From positions 72,738,815-72,802,814 of the forward strand of contig CM055314.2 of NCBI GenBank assembly GCA_029255685.2: a DNA stretch of 64,000 nucleotides, written 5' to 3'. A program made the translations under genes and the position numbers. This stretch comes from Silene conica (taxonomy: Eukaryota; Streptophyta; Magnoliopsida; Caryophyllales; Caryophyllaceae). Position 1 is the first letter of the stretch. Each line of letters opens with the position of its first letter. The notes under the pieces are model-generated. The model was not told the origin of the DNA and ran no database searches. It saw only the letters and a list, made by a program, of their open reading frames with translations. Shown piece by piece: positions 51,362 through 64,000 of the stretch.

Positions 51362-52363
51362 TGTGGGGAATAAATCATGTATTCGCCCCAAACTTGCAGG
51401 ATTATAATGAAACATACAATTGTGATTATAGTCATAAGTTAATAAAAAGCATGAAAAAGAAATCAACCTTTGGTCCTTGTGCGAAAGGCCTAAGAACAGG
51501 AATTAACACAAATTCCCTCCTATAACTTGCACCCAAGACTTAGAATGAGACGTGGCCGCGTGTGCTAGAAATCCTCTCCAACTGCCTTGCAATATTGGGA
51601 GAGCTATTTAGGTTTTAGATGTGAGATCTGAGGTTTTGGGAGAAGAAAGCTCTCAAAACCCTAATTTTTACTTGAGATTTGTTTAAACAGTGAAAACAAG
51701 AGTCCCTGACATAAGAAGAGTCCTCCTCCTTATGTAGCTCTTTTGGCCGAAATTTCCAATAGGGTAGGAGTGGGCTTTCCACTCTTACCTTATTCTAATT
51801 TGTGATTCGACCCATTTAGCTAAACTTTATTCGCGGGTTTTGTTTATAAATCGTATGCATGTTATCAGATATTAATGCAGTCGATGTATTAATAATGGTC
51901 TGATAAAATTACGATATTGTATAATTACCCAAATTAATATAACTCTTTATATTAATACGCGAATACAATATTTAATTAAATATAACCGTTTATATTTAAT
52001 TTTACGAATTAATCATGCAATCCGTATTAGCTAAAATTATTTAATCCGTATTAAATAATAATCTCAACATCTTATTGACTAATTTAATAGTCAATACCTC
52101 TGACTAACTGTTTAGTCATATCCGGCATAAATGTGATTGTATTTTCATACCTTCACATCTCTCAAACGTGTCCTATAGGTGTGACGTATAGGGACCAGTT
52201 GATCACCGCCATCCGTATGACAATAACGTCAAACTTATCTAGCAAGCCAACCGTTATTGATAAACGTGGATCAACTGGTAATAATACAAAAGTATGCCCT
52301 TGTGATCCTTAAAGAGATTTAATAAGTCATTGTACTTAATTGTCAAGGACACCAGCCCCAACA
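51362..52363 (-). repeat. Array LTR 1 (1002 bp)
   Basis: On the minus strand it runs TGTTGGGGCTGG...CCCCACA, matching the 996-bp copia-1 LTR with scattered differences. It has the polypurine tract on its inner side (52364-52376), so it is the 3' LTR of the first unit. Confidence 0.93.
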
Positions 52364-53226
52364 ATCTCCCACTTGTCCGTACAAGGGTATGTGCAATGAC
52401 GTTATCACACTACATGTGGAGGACACAAGCTCCAACAAACTCCCACTTGTCCGTACAAGTGTAGGTGCGATAACCGAATCTCATATCCTTTTAAAATTTC
52501 TCCCACTCAATGTAAGACAATTTGCAAATCCGCATTCGCAAAGGTCGTATCTCACAAGCGATCTGTATCAAGAGTGGTTTCCCCGACTAGAGAGTAACTT
52601 AACTGATAAAATGAATCTGTATTCGAGCATGGCCATGCATTTCAGTTACTACTCCTCGAGTGGCCCTGAGAAATGATAAAATCCTGATAAGGGTTTGGAT
52701 ATTTCCCTCAACTCGAATCCTGCCGATATCGCCCAGCATGAAATAACCCAGAAAAAATCCTCTTGGCCCCTGTTACGGTGACCGTGGGAAAGAAACCAAA
52801 GTTACCCAAAATCTGTCTTAATCTCAAGAGACAGTTGAAGGTCAAAAGACTCGACTCTAAGGAACACTATGGAGGTCCTATCCACGACCAGGCACCCAAT
52901 GTTATAAAACATTTAGGACTCCATAACGTTGTCACGGGGTGTCCTACGAGATATCCGTATAACTCGCCTTTGTGATTGGTCAGTCATCCACGTGACTTAT
53001 GGCTCGTTGAACCCACCATCAACCAACGTCACAAAATGATTACCTGAGTTATCAGCTCAAGTGGGTAATCAAGGACCAAAACGATGTAATGTTAATCAGT
53101 TCACTTTGTGGTGTTCAAAATTGGCGTACAATTCCACATGAAAAACAAAACATTTTATATCATAACAATAAGGTTGAATAGAGTACACGAGAAAATGAAT
53201 TATTACATGAATTCATAAAGGAGTAC

Positions 53227-56200
53227 TACAACTTAGGAACACATCTAATTCCCATGGAATGAATGTGCCCTTCATGCTTATCACGTGGTAGTGCTTTAGT
53301 GAGAGGATCAGCTATGTTGTCATCCGTAGCGATCTTATCAATGAATATCTTCTTTTACGCGGACTCAGTCGTAGAATCTGCTGTAACATTCTGTTTAGAA
53401 CTTTTCCAGCTGACAGCAGTGCCATTAAGAGTAAAAACGAATCCAGACTGAGATTTCGAGTCATCTCGATCCGTTTGGAAGCTAGCATCTGCGTAACCCG
53501 TGGCGCAGAGCGTCGAGTCGCCTCCGTAAGTCAATCCCCAATCTTTAGTCCTCCGTAGGTACTTAAGAATGTTTTTCACGGCCATCCAGTGTTGTTCACC
53601 TGGATGAGCTTGGAATCGACTTGTCATACTCAATGCATATGCAACGTCAGGACGTGTGCATATCATGGCATACATGATCGATCCTATTGCCGAAGCATAA
53701 GGAATCCGACTCATGCGCTCTTTCTCTTCCAGTGACTTAGCTTCTTGAGTCTTGCTCAAGTGAAGCCCAGGAGTCATAGGGAGGAACCCCTTCTTGGAGT
53801 TCGTCATGCTGAATCTCTCTAGAATCTTATCTATGTAAGAATCCTGACTGAGACAACATCCGTCGTGATCTATCCCTGTAGATACGGATGCCCAAAATTT
53901 TTTTTTTTTGTGCCTCTCCCAGATCTTTCATCTGGAAATGGTTTTTCAACCATGCTTTAACCGAAGATAGGAGAGGTATGTCATTCCCAATCAAGAGTAT
54001 GTCGTCGACATACAGTACTAGGAATACAATCTTGCTCCCACTCGACTTGATATAGAGACATGGTTCCTCGACTGATCGAATGAACCCATTCTCTTTCATC
54101 ACTTGGTCGAAGCGATGATTCCAACTCCGCGATGCTTGCTTAAGTCCATAGATGGAACGCTTAAGCTTGCAAACTTTCTTAGGATGTGCTGGATCGATAA
54201 AACCCTCGGGTTGTACCATGTACAACTCTTCCTCCAAATAACCGTTTAAGAAGGCGGTTTTAACGTCCATTTGCCATATTTCATAATCATGAAATGCGGC
54301 GATCGCTAAGATAATCCGAATGGAACGTAGCATGACTACGGGTGCAAAGATCTCATCATAATGCAAGCCTGGCACTTGAGTGAAACCTTTAGCAACTAGT
54401 CTAGCCTTGTGGATATCTTGTTGTCCTTCCACGGCATGCTTTATCTTGTAAAGCCATTTGCATTGAAGGGGACGTACCTTTGCAGGTAGGTCCACAAGAT
54501 CCCACACGTTGTTCTCATACATGGAGTCCATCTCGGATTGCATGGCTTCTAGCCATAACTTTGAGTCAGAACTGGTCATGGCACCTTTATAGGTTGTGGG
54601 TTCATTACCCTCTAGGAGTAAGACGTCATCTGTATCATGTTCCTCGACCATACCAATGTATCTGTCCGGAGGAATAGAGACTCTTCCCGACCTCCTAGGT
54701 TCCTCAGGAATATCTACCGCAGCCTCGGTTGAAGGAACTGTTTCCTCCAATGGTTGCTTGGCAGTTGGTTCTTGAACCTCCGATAACTCGAAGGTTCTAT
54801 TACTCGACTTGTTCGCGAGAAATTCTTTCTCTAAGAACGTCGCACTAGCCGCAACAAAAACACGTTGTTCGGTTGGTGAGTAGAAATAATGACCAAAAGT
54901 TCCCTTTGGATAACCTATAAAGTATGTCTTGACCGATCGCGGGCCGAGCTTATCCTCGTGTCTCCACTTGACATAAGCCTCGCAGCCCCAAACCCGAATA
55001 AAGGACAAGTTAGGGACCGTTCCCTTCCATAATTCGTATGGAGACTTGTCAACAGCTTTAGACGGACTTCGGTTAAGAATTAGAGCGGCTGACAAAAGAG
55101 CATAGCCCCACAATAAATCAGGCACGACGGTGTGACTCATCATGGATCGAACCATATCGAGTAGAGTTCGATTTCTCCGTTCGGACACACCATTTAATTG
55201 TGGTGTTCCAGGTGGAGTCAACTGTAGCACGATGCCACAGTCTTTAAGGTGTTGATCAAACTCGTGTGAAAGATACTCACCACCACGATCAGAACGTAGT
55301 GCTTTAATCTTTCTTCCCAGCTGGTTCTGTACCCGATTCTGGTATTCTTTGAACTTGTCAAAGGATTCACTTTTATGCTTCATTAAATAGACATAGCCAT
55401 ATCTACTTAAATCGTCCGTGAAAGTGATGAAATACCTATAGCCTTCTCGTGCGTTGATCGACATAGGGCCACATACATCCGTATGTATGAGTCCTAATAG
55501 GTCGGCAGCGCGCATTCCAACACCTTTGAAGGAAATACGAGTCATCTTACCGATGAGACATGATTCACACGTGCCATATGATTCGAAATCAAAGGGCGGG
55601 ATAGCTCCATTCTGTATGAGCTGTTTCACGCGTTTCTCATTTATGTGTCCCATACGACAATGCCATAGGTAAGTTTGATCTTTGTCACCTACCTTTAATC
55701 TCTTATTATTCACATGTAATATTTCGGTGGTTTGATCTAAAACATAAATTCCATTCATGGAAACTGCCTTGCCATAAATCATATTGTGTAGGGAGAAAAT
55801 ACAGCTATTATTCTCTATTACAAATGAAAAGCCGAGTTTGTCAAGCGCAGAAACTGAAATAATGTTTTTGGACAAACTAGGAACATAATAACAGTTATAT
55901 AAAAATAACTCGAATCCACTTGGAAGCTGGATCACGTATGTTCCCTTCGAGACTGCAGCAACACGTGCTCCATTCCCGACACGCAGGTCCACCTCACCCT
56001 TGATTAGGGGTTCTTGGTTTCGGAGGCCCTGCACATGATTACATAGATGAGAACCACAACCAGTATCAAGTACCCAAGTTCCGCAACTTGTATGGTTAAT
56101 CTCAATCATGTGAATAAAAGAAGAAGAAGACATACCAACAGGAGTAACGCGGCCTGCCTTAATGTCCTCGCGATACACGGGGCATGAGCGCCTCCAATGC

Positions 56201-57057
56201 CCAGTCTTGTGGCAATGGTGACATTCCATGCTAGTATCCTTGCTCTTTGTTTTGCCCTGTGAGTTGCTTGACTCACCTGGCCCACTCTTAGTAAATCCTG
56301 ACTTCTTAAACTTGGGCTTGCCTACTGTTAGGTCGCCCTGAGCTTTAGCTTTACCCTTACCCTTACCCTTACTGGAGATCATGAGAACATCTTACTTCAC
56401 GCTCCCACTTAATTTCAGATCCTTCTCGGTCTGTACGAGAAGGGAGTGGAGCTCATGAGGAGTCTTCTTCATGTCATTCATGTAATAGTTGGCCCTAAAG
56501 AGGGCGAACCCATCATGAAGTGAATGAAGCATTCGATCAACGATTATGTTCTCACTGATCTTGCAGTTTAGGGCCTCCAGTTTCTCGATATTCTCAATCA
56601 TGTGAAGAATATGTGGGCTAACAGCTTGGCCCTTCTGGAGTTTCGCCTCAAAGAAGCGACAGGTATGCTCATAAGAAACGATTCTCGGAGCGTTGGAGAA
56701 TTCGTTAGAGAGCGTGGTGAAAATCTTGTTTGCACCATGGGATATGAAGCGTCTTTGCAAATTGGATTCCATTGCATAGATGAGTACGTTCTTTATCGCA
56801 CCCGCTTCCATGACGAAGTCGCTATGAGCGCGAACTTCGTTAGCTCTAGCTCCAGTTCCTGGGTGTGGCGGAATGGGCTCAGTTAAGTACTTGAGCTTTC
56901 CGTCAGCAATGGCAGCATTCCGTAGTGCTGCCTCCCAGTCAGAGAAATTTGACCCATCATTCCTCAGTCTTGTGGACTGATTCATGGAGTCCATGAAGGC
57001 TTTTAGCCAGGATTCACGTGCTAGCTTGGCACTTGGCATTGGGTCTTCACCAGCCAT
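53227..57057 (-). pseudogene. Array unit 1 gag-pol, broken
   Basis: The ATG is at 57057. A single CAA-to-TAA change stops gag at 56392-56394; the same frame continues from 56382 through knuckle, protease, integrase and RT. Near 53895-53905 a homopolymer has expanded where copia-1 has CAAAGAA. Downstream a 2-bp loss shifts the frame, ending it at 53827. RNase H resumes at 53807 but is cut at 53355, where about 210 bp holding the second catalytic acid region, the CDN motif and the RHI region of copia-1 are missing. It lacks a working RNase H. Confidence 0.9.
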
Positions 57058-58711
57058 TTAGTTATACAGCAGTTTAATTGAACGTGTTCTAGACTGAAAA
57101 GAAGATAAAACAAAACCATATAAGCAACTCATTGTTGTGATTTAAGTCTATATTAAATTGAATTTAAACTCGTAGACTCATGCATTTATATAATTGATCT
57201 CCCTCAAGAATTATATAAATGATCCCAAGACTCAATTTCCGTATATTGATAAGCCCACAGTTTGGCTAATTCCAATCGTTGGAACTCTTGGTAGATAGAT
57301 TTCCGTAAATCCTATCTATTAGTCCATCTCAGTCACTAGATAGTATCGAGTGACCATGATGTTGAGATAAAATAAATCATCTGTTCTCACTTACCCGACG
57401 TAGAAGGGGTCATATTATGCCTACCGACGAAGAAGGGATTCATGGGAGGCTGATTTATAAAGACTAGTCTCAATTTTTGGTTATACGAGGAAGACCCCAT
57501 CAACTTTTATTTATTCATATTAAGTGAACTAATATCTAGCAAATGCGTGAATGAATTAAATAAAGTGATGGCTTTGCAATTGACATGTGACATCTGTATT
57601 GTCACAGAAAACTAACGCGTAACCTCTACATGAGTCAGTTTTCAGGCATGTAATAGGTGGTTTGGTTTTAGGCGGAATATGATGCAAGCTATTATCGATG
57701 AAAGCATAAAATAAATGCGATAAACGTAAATAAAAGTCCTAGTGTGGCCTATCCTACCAAAATAAACATAAAACAACTTGGAATCCACTGTTGGACCCTA
57801 GAAGCTTGTCTTGATGTTCCATCTTGGTCCTTGCAGCGGGAGTGAGCATCCGGTCTCCGTCTTTGGTCTTCACAAAATTACTAATTTAAATTACAAAAGT
57901 AGTCCTAGATACATTCTAATTTAAATACAAAAGTAATTACATGGCAAAAACCCAAAACGGAGATACAAGATCTCAAAATTACAAGCAAGACTGTGTTCCA
58001 TCATTACGGTAACACAATCTACTAAGGCCACACTAAGTTACAACCGTTTGCAAAAATTAAATATTTTATTGAAAGCATTCAAGGCATTCACAAGACGATA
58101 AATAAAATGCATCAACTAAAATTAAAATTCATTCATGACATAATACTGTTATTATGATTAACAAATTTTACCAAACCACCTTACGGGATTAAAATTATGT
58201 GATTATACCGTTTTAACCACTTTAATTTTAATAAGTTTATAATCCTATTATTTTAAACCGTTTTAAAATAATATGTATCAAACGAGGGTGAACCGTTTCA
58301 CAAAATTAATAATATACTATTTCCGTATATAGTATATTACTAAAGGCCATGTGAAAATAAAACATGTTATTTTCGGAAAATATAAAAAAAAAAACGAGTC
58401 TGTTACAGGGGTGGTCTACCGACCCAAAAAACAGGTCTACCGACCACCTGACGAAAAAAAATTTTTTTTTTTTTTTTTTTTTTAAAACAGAATGGTCGAC
58501 CGACCCGAAAAACAGGTCGACCGACCACAAAACACGAAACCGAGTTTCTGAACACGATTTCTCACAAAAGATAAACTGTCGAAACAGAAAAACACGCAGG
58601 AGGCGGTCGACCGACCGCAACGGGGGGTCGATCGACCGACTTAGCGGCAGAAGACGATTTTTCAGGTTTTAAAACTTACGAAAAACACAAAGGTAAAATT
58701 TTCATGGCCTG
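57058..58711 (-). other. Array unit 1 leader with paired motifs
   Basis: The leader between primer site and gag carries motif pairs at 58413/58434, 58494/58515 and 58605/58626, in the same order (read from the element) as copia-1. The last two pairs are closer than in copia-1, by roughly 165 bp, and homopolymer runs have grown between the first two. The 21-bp spacing within pairs is unchanged. Confidence 0.85.
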
Positions 58712-58725
58712 TCTCTGATACCACT

Positions 58726-59727
58726 TGTGGGGAATAAATCATGTATTCGCCCCAAACTTGCAGGATTATAATGAAACATACAATTGTGATTATAGTCATA
58801 AGTTAATAAAAAGCATGAAAAAGAAATCAACCTTTGGTCCTTGTGCGAAAGGCCTAAGAACAGGAATTAACACAAATTCCCTCCTATAACTTGCACCCAA
58901 GACTTAGAATGAGACGTGGCCGCGTGTGCTAGAAATCCTCTCCAACTGCCTTGCAATATTGGGAGAGCTATTTAGGTTTTAGATGTGAGATCTGAGGTTT
59001 TGGGAGAAGAAAGCTCTCAAAACCCTAATTTTTACTTGAGATTTGTTTAAACAGTGAAAACAAGAGTCCCTGACATAAGAAGAGTCCTCCTCCTTATGTA
59101 GCTCTTTTGGCCGAAATTTCCAATAGGGTAGGAGTGGGCTTTCCACTCTTACCTTATTCTAATTTGTGATTCGACCCATTTAGCTAAACTTTATTCGCGG
59201 GTTTTGTTTATAAATCGTATGCATGTTATCAGATATTAATGCAGTCGATGTATTAATAATGGTCTGATAAAATTACGATATTGTATAATTACCCAAATTA
59301 ATATAACTCTTTATATTAATACGCGAATACAATATTTAATTAAATATAACCGTTTATATTTAATTTTACGAATTAATCATGCAATCCGTATTAGCTAAAA
59401 TTATTTAATCCGTATTAAATAATAATCTCAACATCTTATTGACTAATTTAATAGTCAATACCTCTGACTAACTGTTTAGTCATATCCGGCATAAATGTGA
59501 TTGTATTTTCATACCTTCACATCTCTCAAACGTGTCCTATAGGTGTGACGTATAGGGACCAGTTGATCACCGCCATCCGTATGACAATAACGTCAAACTT
59601 ATCTAGCAAGCCAACCGTTATTGATAAACGTGGATCAACTGGTAATAATACAAAAGTATGCCCTTGTGATCCTTAAAGAGATTTAATAAGTCATTGTACT
59701 TAATTGTCAAGGACACCAGCCCCAACA
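58726..59727 (-). repeat. Array shared LTR 2 (1002 bp)
   Basis: It is the 5' LTR of the unit on its left, with a primer-site-like GATACCA two bases away at 58717-58723, and the 3' LTR of the unit on its right. It is the same length as array LTR 1 and, as far as I compared, the same sequence. Confidence 0.93.
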
Positions 59728-60590
59728 ATCTCCCACTTGTCCGTACAAGGGTATGTGCAATGACGTTATCACACTACATGTGGAGGACACAAGCTCCAAC
59801 AAACTCCCACTTGTCCGTACAAGTGTAGGTGCGATAACCGAATCTCATATCCTTTTAAAATTTCTCCCACTCAATGTAAGACAATTTGCAAATCCGCATT
59901 CGCAAAGGTCGTATCTCACAAGCGATCTGTATCAAGAGTGGTTTCCCCGACTAGAGAGTAACTTAACTGATAAAACGAATCTGTATTCGAGCATGGCCAT
60001 GCATTTCAGTTACTACTCCTCGAGTGGCCCTGAGAAATGATAAAATCCTGATAAGGGTTTGGATATTTCCCTCAACTCGAATCCTGCCGATATCGCCCAG
60101 CATGAAATAACCCAGAAAAAATCCTCTTGGCCCCTGTTACGGTGACCGTGGGAAAGAAACCAAAGTTACCCAAAATCTGTCTTAATCTCAAGAGACAGTT
60201 GAAGGTCAAAAGACTCGACTCTAAGGAACACTATGGAGGTCCTATCCACGACCAGGCACCCAATGTTATAAAACATTTAGGACTCCATAACGTTGTCACG
60301 GGGTGTCCTACGAGATATCCGTATAACTCGCCTTTGTGATTGGTCAGTCATCCACGTGACTTATGGCTCGTTGAACCCACCATCAACCAACGTCACAAAA
60401 TGATTACCTGAGTTATCAGCTCAAGTGGGTAATCAAGGACCAAAACGATGTAATGTTAATCAGTTCACTTTGTGGTGTTCAAAATTGGCGTACAATTCCA
60501 CATGAAAAACGAAACATTTTATATCATAACAATAAGGTTGAATAGAGTACACGAGAAAATGAATTATTACATGAATTCATAAAGGAGTAC

Positions 60591-63500
60591 TACAACTTAG
60601 GAACACATCTAATTCCCATGGAATGAATGTGCCCTTCATGCTTATCACGTGGTAGTGCTTTAGTGAGAGGATCAGCTATGTTGTCATCCGTAGCGATCTT
60701 ATCAATGAATATCTTCTTTTACGCGGACTCAGTCGTAGAATCTGCTGTAACATTCTGTTTAGAACTTTTCCAGCTGACAGCAGTGCCATTAAGAGTAAAA
60801 ACGAATCCAGACTGAGATTTCGAGTCATCTCGATCCGTTTGGAAGCTAGCATCTGCGTAACCCGTGGCGCAGAGCGTCGAGTCGCCTCCGTAAGTCAATC
60901 CCCAATCTTTAGTCCTCCGTAGGTACTTAAGAATGTTTTTCACGGCCATCCAGTGTTGTTCACCTGGATGAGCTTGGAATCGACTTGTCATACTCAATGC
61001 ATATGCAACGTCAGGACGTGTGCATATCATGGCATACATGATCGATCCTATTGCCGAAGCATAAGGAATCCGACTCATGCGCTCTTTCTCTTCCAGTGAC
61101 TTAGCTTCTTGAGTCTTGCTCAAGTGAAGCCCAGGAGTCATAGGGAGGAACCCCTTCTTGGAGTTCGTCATGCTGAATCTCTCTAGAATCTTATCTATGT
61201 AAGAATCCTGACTGAGACAACATCCGTCGTGATCTATCCCTGTAGATACGGATGCCCAAATTTTTTTTTTTTGTGCCTCTCCCAGATCTTTCATCTGGAA
61301 ATGGTTTTTCAACCATGCTTTAACCGAAGATAGGAGAGGTATGTCATTCCCAATCAAGAGTATGTCGTCGACATACAGTACTAGGAATACAATCTTGCTC
61401 CCACTCGACTTGATATAGAGACATGGTTCCTCGACTGATCGAATGAACCCATTCTCTTTCATCACTTGGTCGAAGCGATGATTCCAACTCCGCGATGCTT
61501 GCTTAAGTCCATAGATGGAACGCTTAAGCTTGCAAACTTTCTTAGGATGTGCTGGATCGATAAAACCCTCGGGTTGTACCATGTACAACTCTTCCTCCAA
61601 ATAACCGTTTAAGAAGGCGGTTTTAACGTCCATTTGCCATATTTCATAATCATGAAATGCGGCGATCGCTAAGATAATCCGAATGGAACGTAGCATGACT
61701 ACGGGTGCAAAGATCTCATCATAATGCAAGCCTGGCACTTGAGTGAAACCTTTAGCAACTAGTCTAGCCTTGTGGATATCTTGTTGTCCTTCCACGGCAT
61801 GCTTTATCTTGTAAAGCCATTTGCATTGAAGGGGACGTACCTTTGCAGGTAGGTCCACAAGATCCCACACGTTGTTCTCATACATGGAGTCCATCTCGGA
61901 TTGCATGGCTTCTAGCCATAACTTTGAGTCAGAACTGGTCATGGCACCTTTATAGGTTGTGGGTTCATTACCCTCTAGGAGTAAGACGTCATCTGTATCA
62001 TGTTCCTCGACCATACCAATGTATCTGTCCGGAGGAATAGAGACTCTTCCCGACCTCCTAGGTTCCTCAGGAATATCTACCGCAGCCTCGGTTGAAGGAA
62101 CTGTTTCCTCCAATGGTTGCTTGGCAGTTGGTTCTTGAACCTCCGATAACTCGAAGGTTCTATTACTCGACTTGTTCGCGAGAAATTCTTTCTCTAAGAA
62201 CGTCGCACTAGCCGCAACAAAAACACGTTGTTCGGTTGGTGAGTAGAAATAATGACCAAAAGTTCCCTTTGGATAACCTATAAAGTATGTCTTGACCGAT
62301 CGCGGGCCGAGCTTATCCTCGTGTCTCCACTTGACATAAGCCTCGCAGCCCCAAACCCGAATAAAGGACAAGTTAGGGACCGTTCCCTTCCATAATTCGT
62401 ATGGAGACTTGTCAACAGCTTTAGACGGACTTCGGTTAAGAATTAGAGCGGCTGACAAAAGAGCATAGCCCCACAATAAATCAGGCACGACGGTGTGACT
62501 CATCATGGATCGAACCATATCGAGTAGAGTTCGATTTCTCCGTTCGGACACACCATTTAATTGTGGTGTTCCAGGTGGAGTCAACTGTAGCACGATGCCA
62601 CAGTCTTTAAGGTGTTGATCAAACTCGTGTGAAAGATACTCACCACCACGATCAGAACGTAGTGCTTTAATCTTTCTTCCCAGCTGGTTCTGTACCCGAT
62701 TCTGGTATTCTTTGAACTTGTCAAAGGATTCACTTTTATGCTTCATTAAATAGACATAGCCATATCTACTTAAATCGTCCGTGAAAGTGATGAAATACCT
62801 ATAGCCTTCTCGTGCGTTGATCGACATAGGGCCACATACATCCGTATGTATGAGTCCTAATAGGTCGGCAGCGCGCATTCCAACACCTTTGAAGGAAATA
62901 CGAGTCATCTTACCGATGAGACATGATTCACACGTGCCATATGATTCGAAATCAAAGGGCGGGATAGCTCCATTCTGTATGAGCTGTTTCACGCGTTTCT
63001 CATTTATGTGTCCCATACGACAATGCCATAGGTAAGTTTGATCTTTGTCACCTACCTTTAATCTCTTATTATTCACATGTAATATTTCGGTGGTTTGATC
63101 TAAAACATAAATTCCATTCATGGAAACTGCCTTGCCATAAATCATATTGTGTAGGGAGAAAATACAGCTATTATTCTCTATTACAAATGAAAAGCCGAGT
63201 TTGTCAAGCGCAGAAACTGAAATAATGTTTTTGGACAAACTAGGAACATAATAACAGTTATATAAAAATAACTCGAATCCACTTGGAAGCTGGATCACGT
63301 ATGTTCCCTTCGAGACTGCAGCAACACGTGCTCCATTCCCGACACGCAGGTCCACCTCACCCTTGATTAGGGGTTCTTGGTTTCGGAGGCCCTGCACATG
63401 ATTACATAGATGAGAACCACAACCAGTATCAAGTACCCAAGTTCCGCAACTTGTATGGTTAATCTCAATCATGTGAATAAAAGAAGAAGAAGACATACCA

Positions 63501-64000
63501 ACAGGAGTAACGCGGCCTGCCTTAATGTCCTCGCGATACACGGGGCATGAGCGCCTCCAATGCCCAGTCTTGTGGCAATGGTGACATTCCATGCTAGTAT
63601 CCTTGCTCTTTGTTTTGCCCTGTGAGTTGCTTGACTCACCTGGCCCACTCTTAGTAAATCCTGACTTCTTAAACTTGGGCTTGCCTACTGTTAGGTCGCC
63701 CTGAGCTTTAGCTTTACCCTTACCCTTACCCTTACTGGAGATCATGAGAACATCTTACTTCACGCTCCCACTTAATTTCAGATCCTTCTCGGTCTGTACG
63801 AGAAGGGAGTGGAGCTCATGAGGAGTCTTCTTCATGTCATTCATGTAATAGTTGGCCCTAAAGAGGGCGAACCCATCATGAAGTGAATGAAGCATTCGAT
63901 CAACGATTATGTTCTCACTGATCTTGCAGTTTAGGGCCTCCAGTTTCTCGATATTCTCAATCATGTGAAGAATATGTGGGCTAACAGCTTGGCCCTTCTG
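60591..64000 (-). pseudogene. Array unit 2 gag-pol, broken and cut by window end
   Basis: It shares the gag TAA (near 63755-63757) and the RNase H deletion with unit 1. The homopolymer near 61258-61272 has one base fewer than in unit 1. The frame therefore shifts there and is set right again by the shared 2-bp loss about 60 bp later, leaving a long frame 60719-63745 with roughly 20 altered residues between RT and RNase H. RNase H is still truncated. The gag start lies beyond the window. Confidence 0.9.

Larger units (their letters stand above)
51362..64000 (-). mobile_element. Head-to-tail copia array sharing LTRs (7364-bp unit)
   Basis: The order is LTR (51362-52363), internal region (52364-58725), LTR (58726-59727), second internal region (59728 onward). 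LTR starts are exactly 7364 bp apart, and so are LTR ends. The two units look almost identical: I noticed three differences in the 5.2 kb shared (two substitutions and one A in a homopolymer). Both internal regions carry the same gag stop and the same RNase H deletion, so one arose from the other. The array is homologous to copia-1 but inverted. Confidence 0.92.

Noticed and set aside
52763..52975. A 70-codon plus-strand frame in the array 3' regions (also 60127-60339)
   Set aside because: It lacks an ATG start, and the matching copia-1 region is not open over the same span.

Overview
This window is nuclear DNA from a flowering plant, most likely a eudicot. It has spliced genes with plant-type introns, a cytosolic ribosomal protein uS3 gene with telo-box promoter motifs, an MSL10-type mechanosensitive channel gene, a SWIM/MULE-derived gene, and dense nests of LTR retrotransposons, Helitrons, hAT-like elements and Stowaway-like MITEs. 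I cannot name the species from sequence alone.

Layout. (1) 1-7979: a Ty1/copia element on + (5' LTR cut by the window edge) with an intact pol frame and a broken gag, inserted into a DUF4283-type coding fragment (7980-8672). (2) 9204-17382: a complete non-autonomous Ty3-type (Athila-like gag-protease) element on -, with 1577-bp LTRs and a 5-bp target duplication, inserted in a MITE. (3) 17388-22250: intergenic DNA with two related hAT-like elements and a 1.8-kb non-autonomous Helitron. (4) 22300-38400: the gene island, with RPS3 (+, 5 exons, 240 aa), MSL10-like (-, 5 exons, 733 aa) and a domesticated MULE/SWIM gene (-, 5 exons, 722 aa). (5) 38559 to about 49241: a decayed autonomous Helitron on - (Rep and PIF1 helicase) with tandemly duplicated N-terminal exons, split by a 2390-bp solo LTR. 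(6) 49955-51361: part of a second LTR of that same family, cut by (7) 51362-64000: a head-to-tail copia array on - in which units of exactly 7364 bp share LTRs.

The three genes are unrelated housekeeping or signalling genes and form no pathway. The most unusual signal is a near-palindromic 12-mer, GGTCGGTCGACC (or its reverse complement and close variants). In the two otherwise unrelated LTR-retrotransposon families it occurs almost always as pairs. I mapped 19 pairs, and in every one the two 12-mers start exactly 21 bp apart. Several pairs are themselves coupled 71-72 bp apart. The motif occurs in the copia leader, the Ty3 LTR, Ty3 non-coding internal DNA and Ty3 gag-protease coding sequence. 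I know of no described element with this architecture, but I could not search databases.
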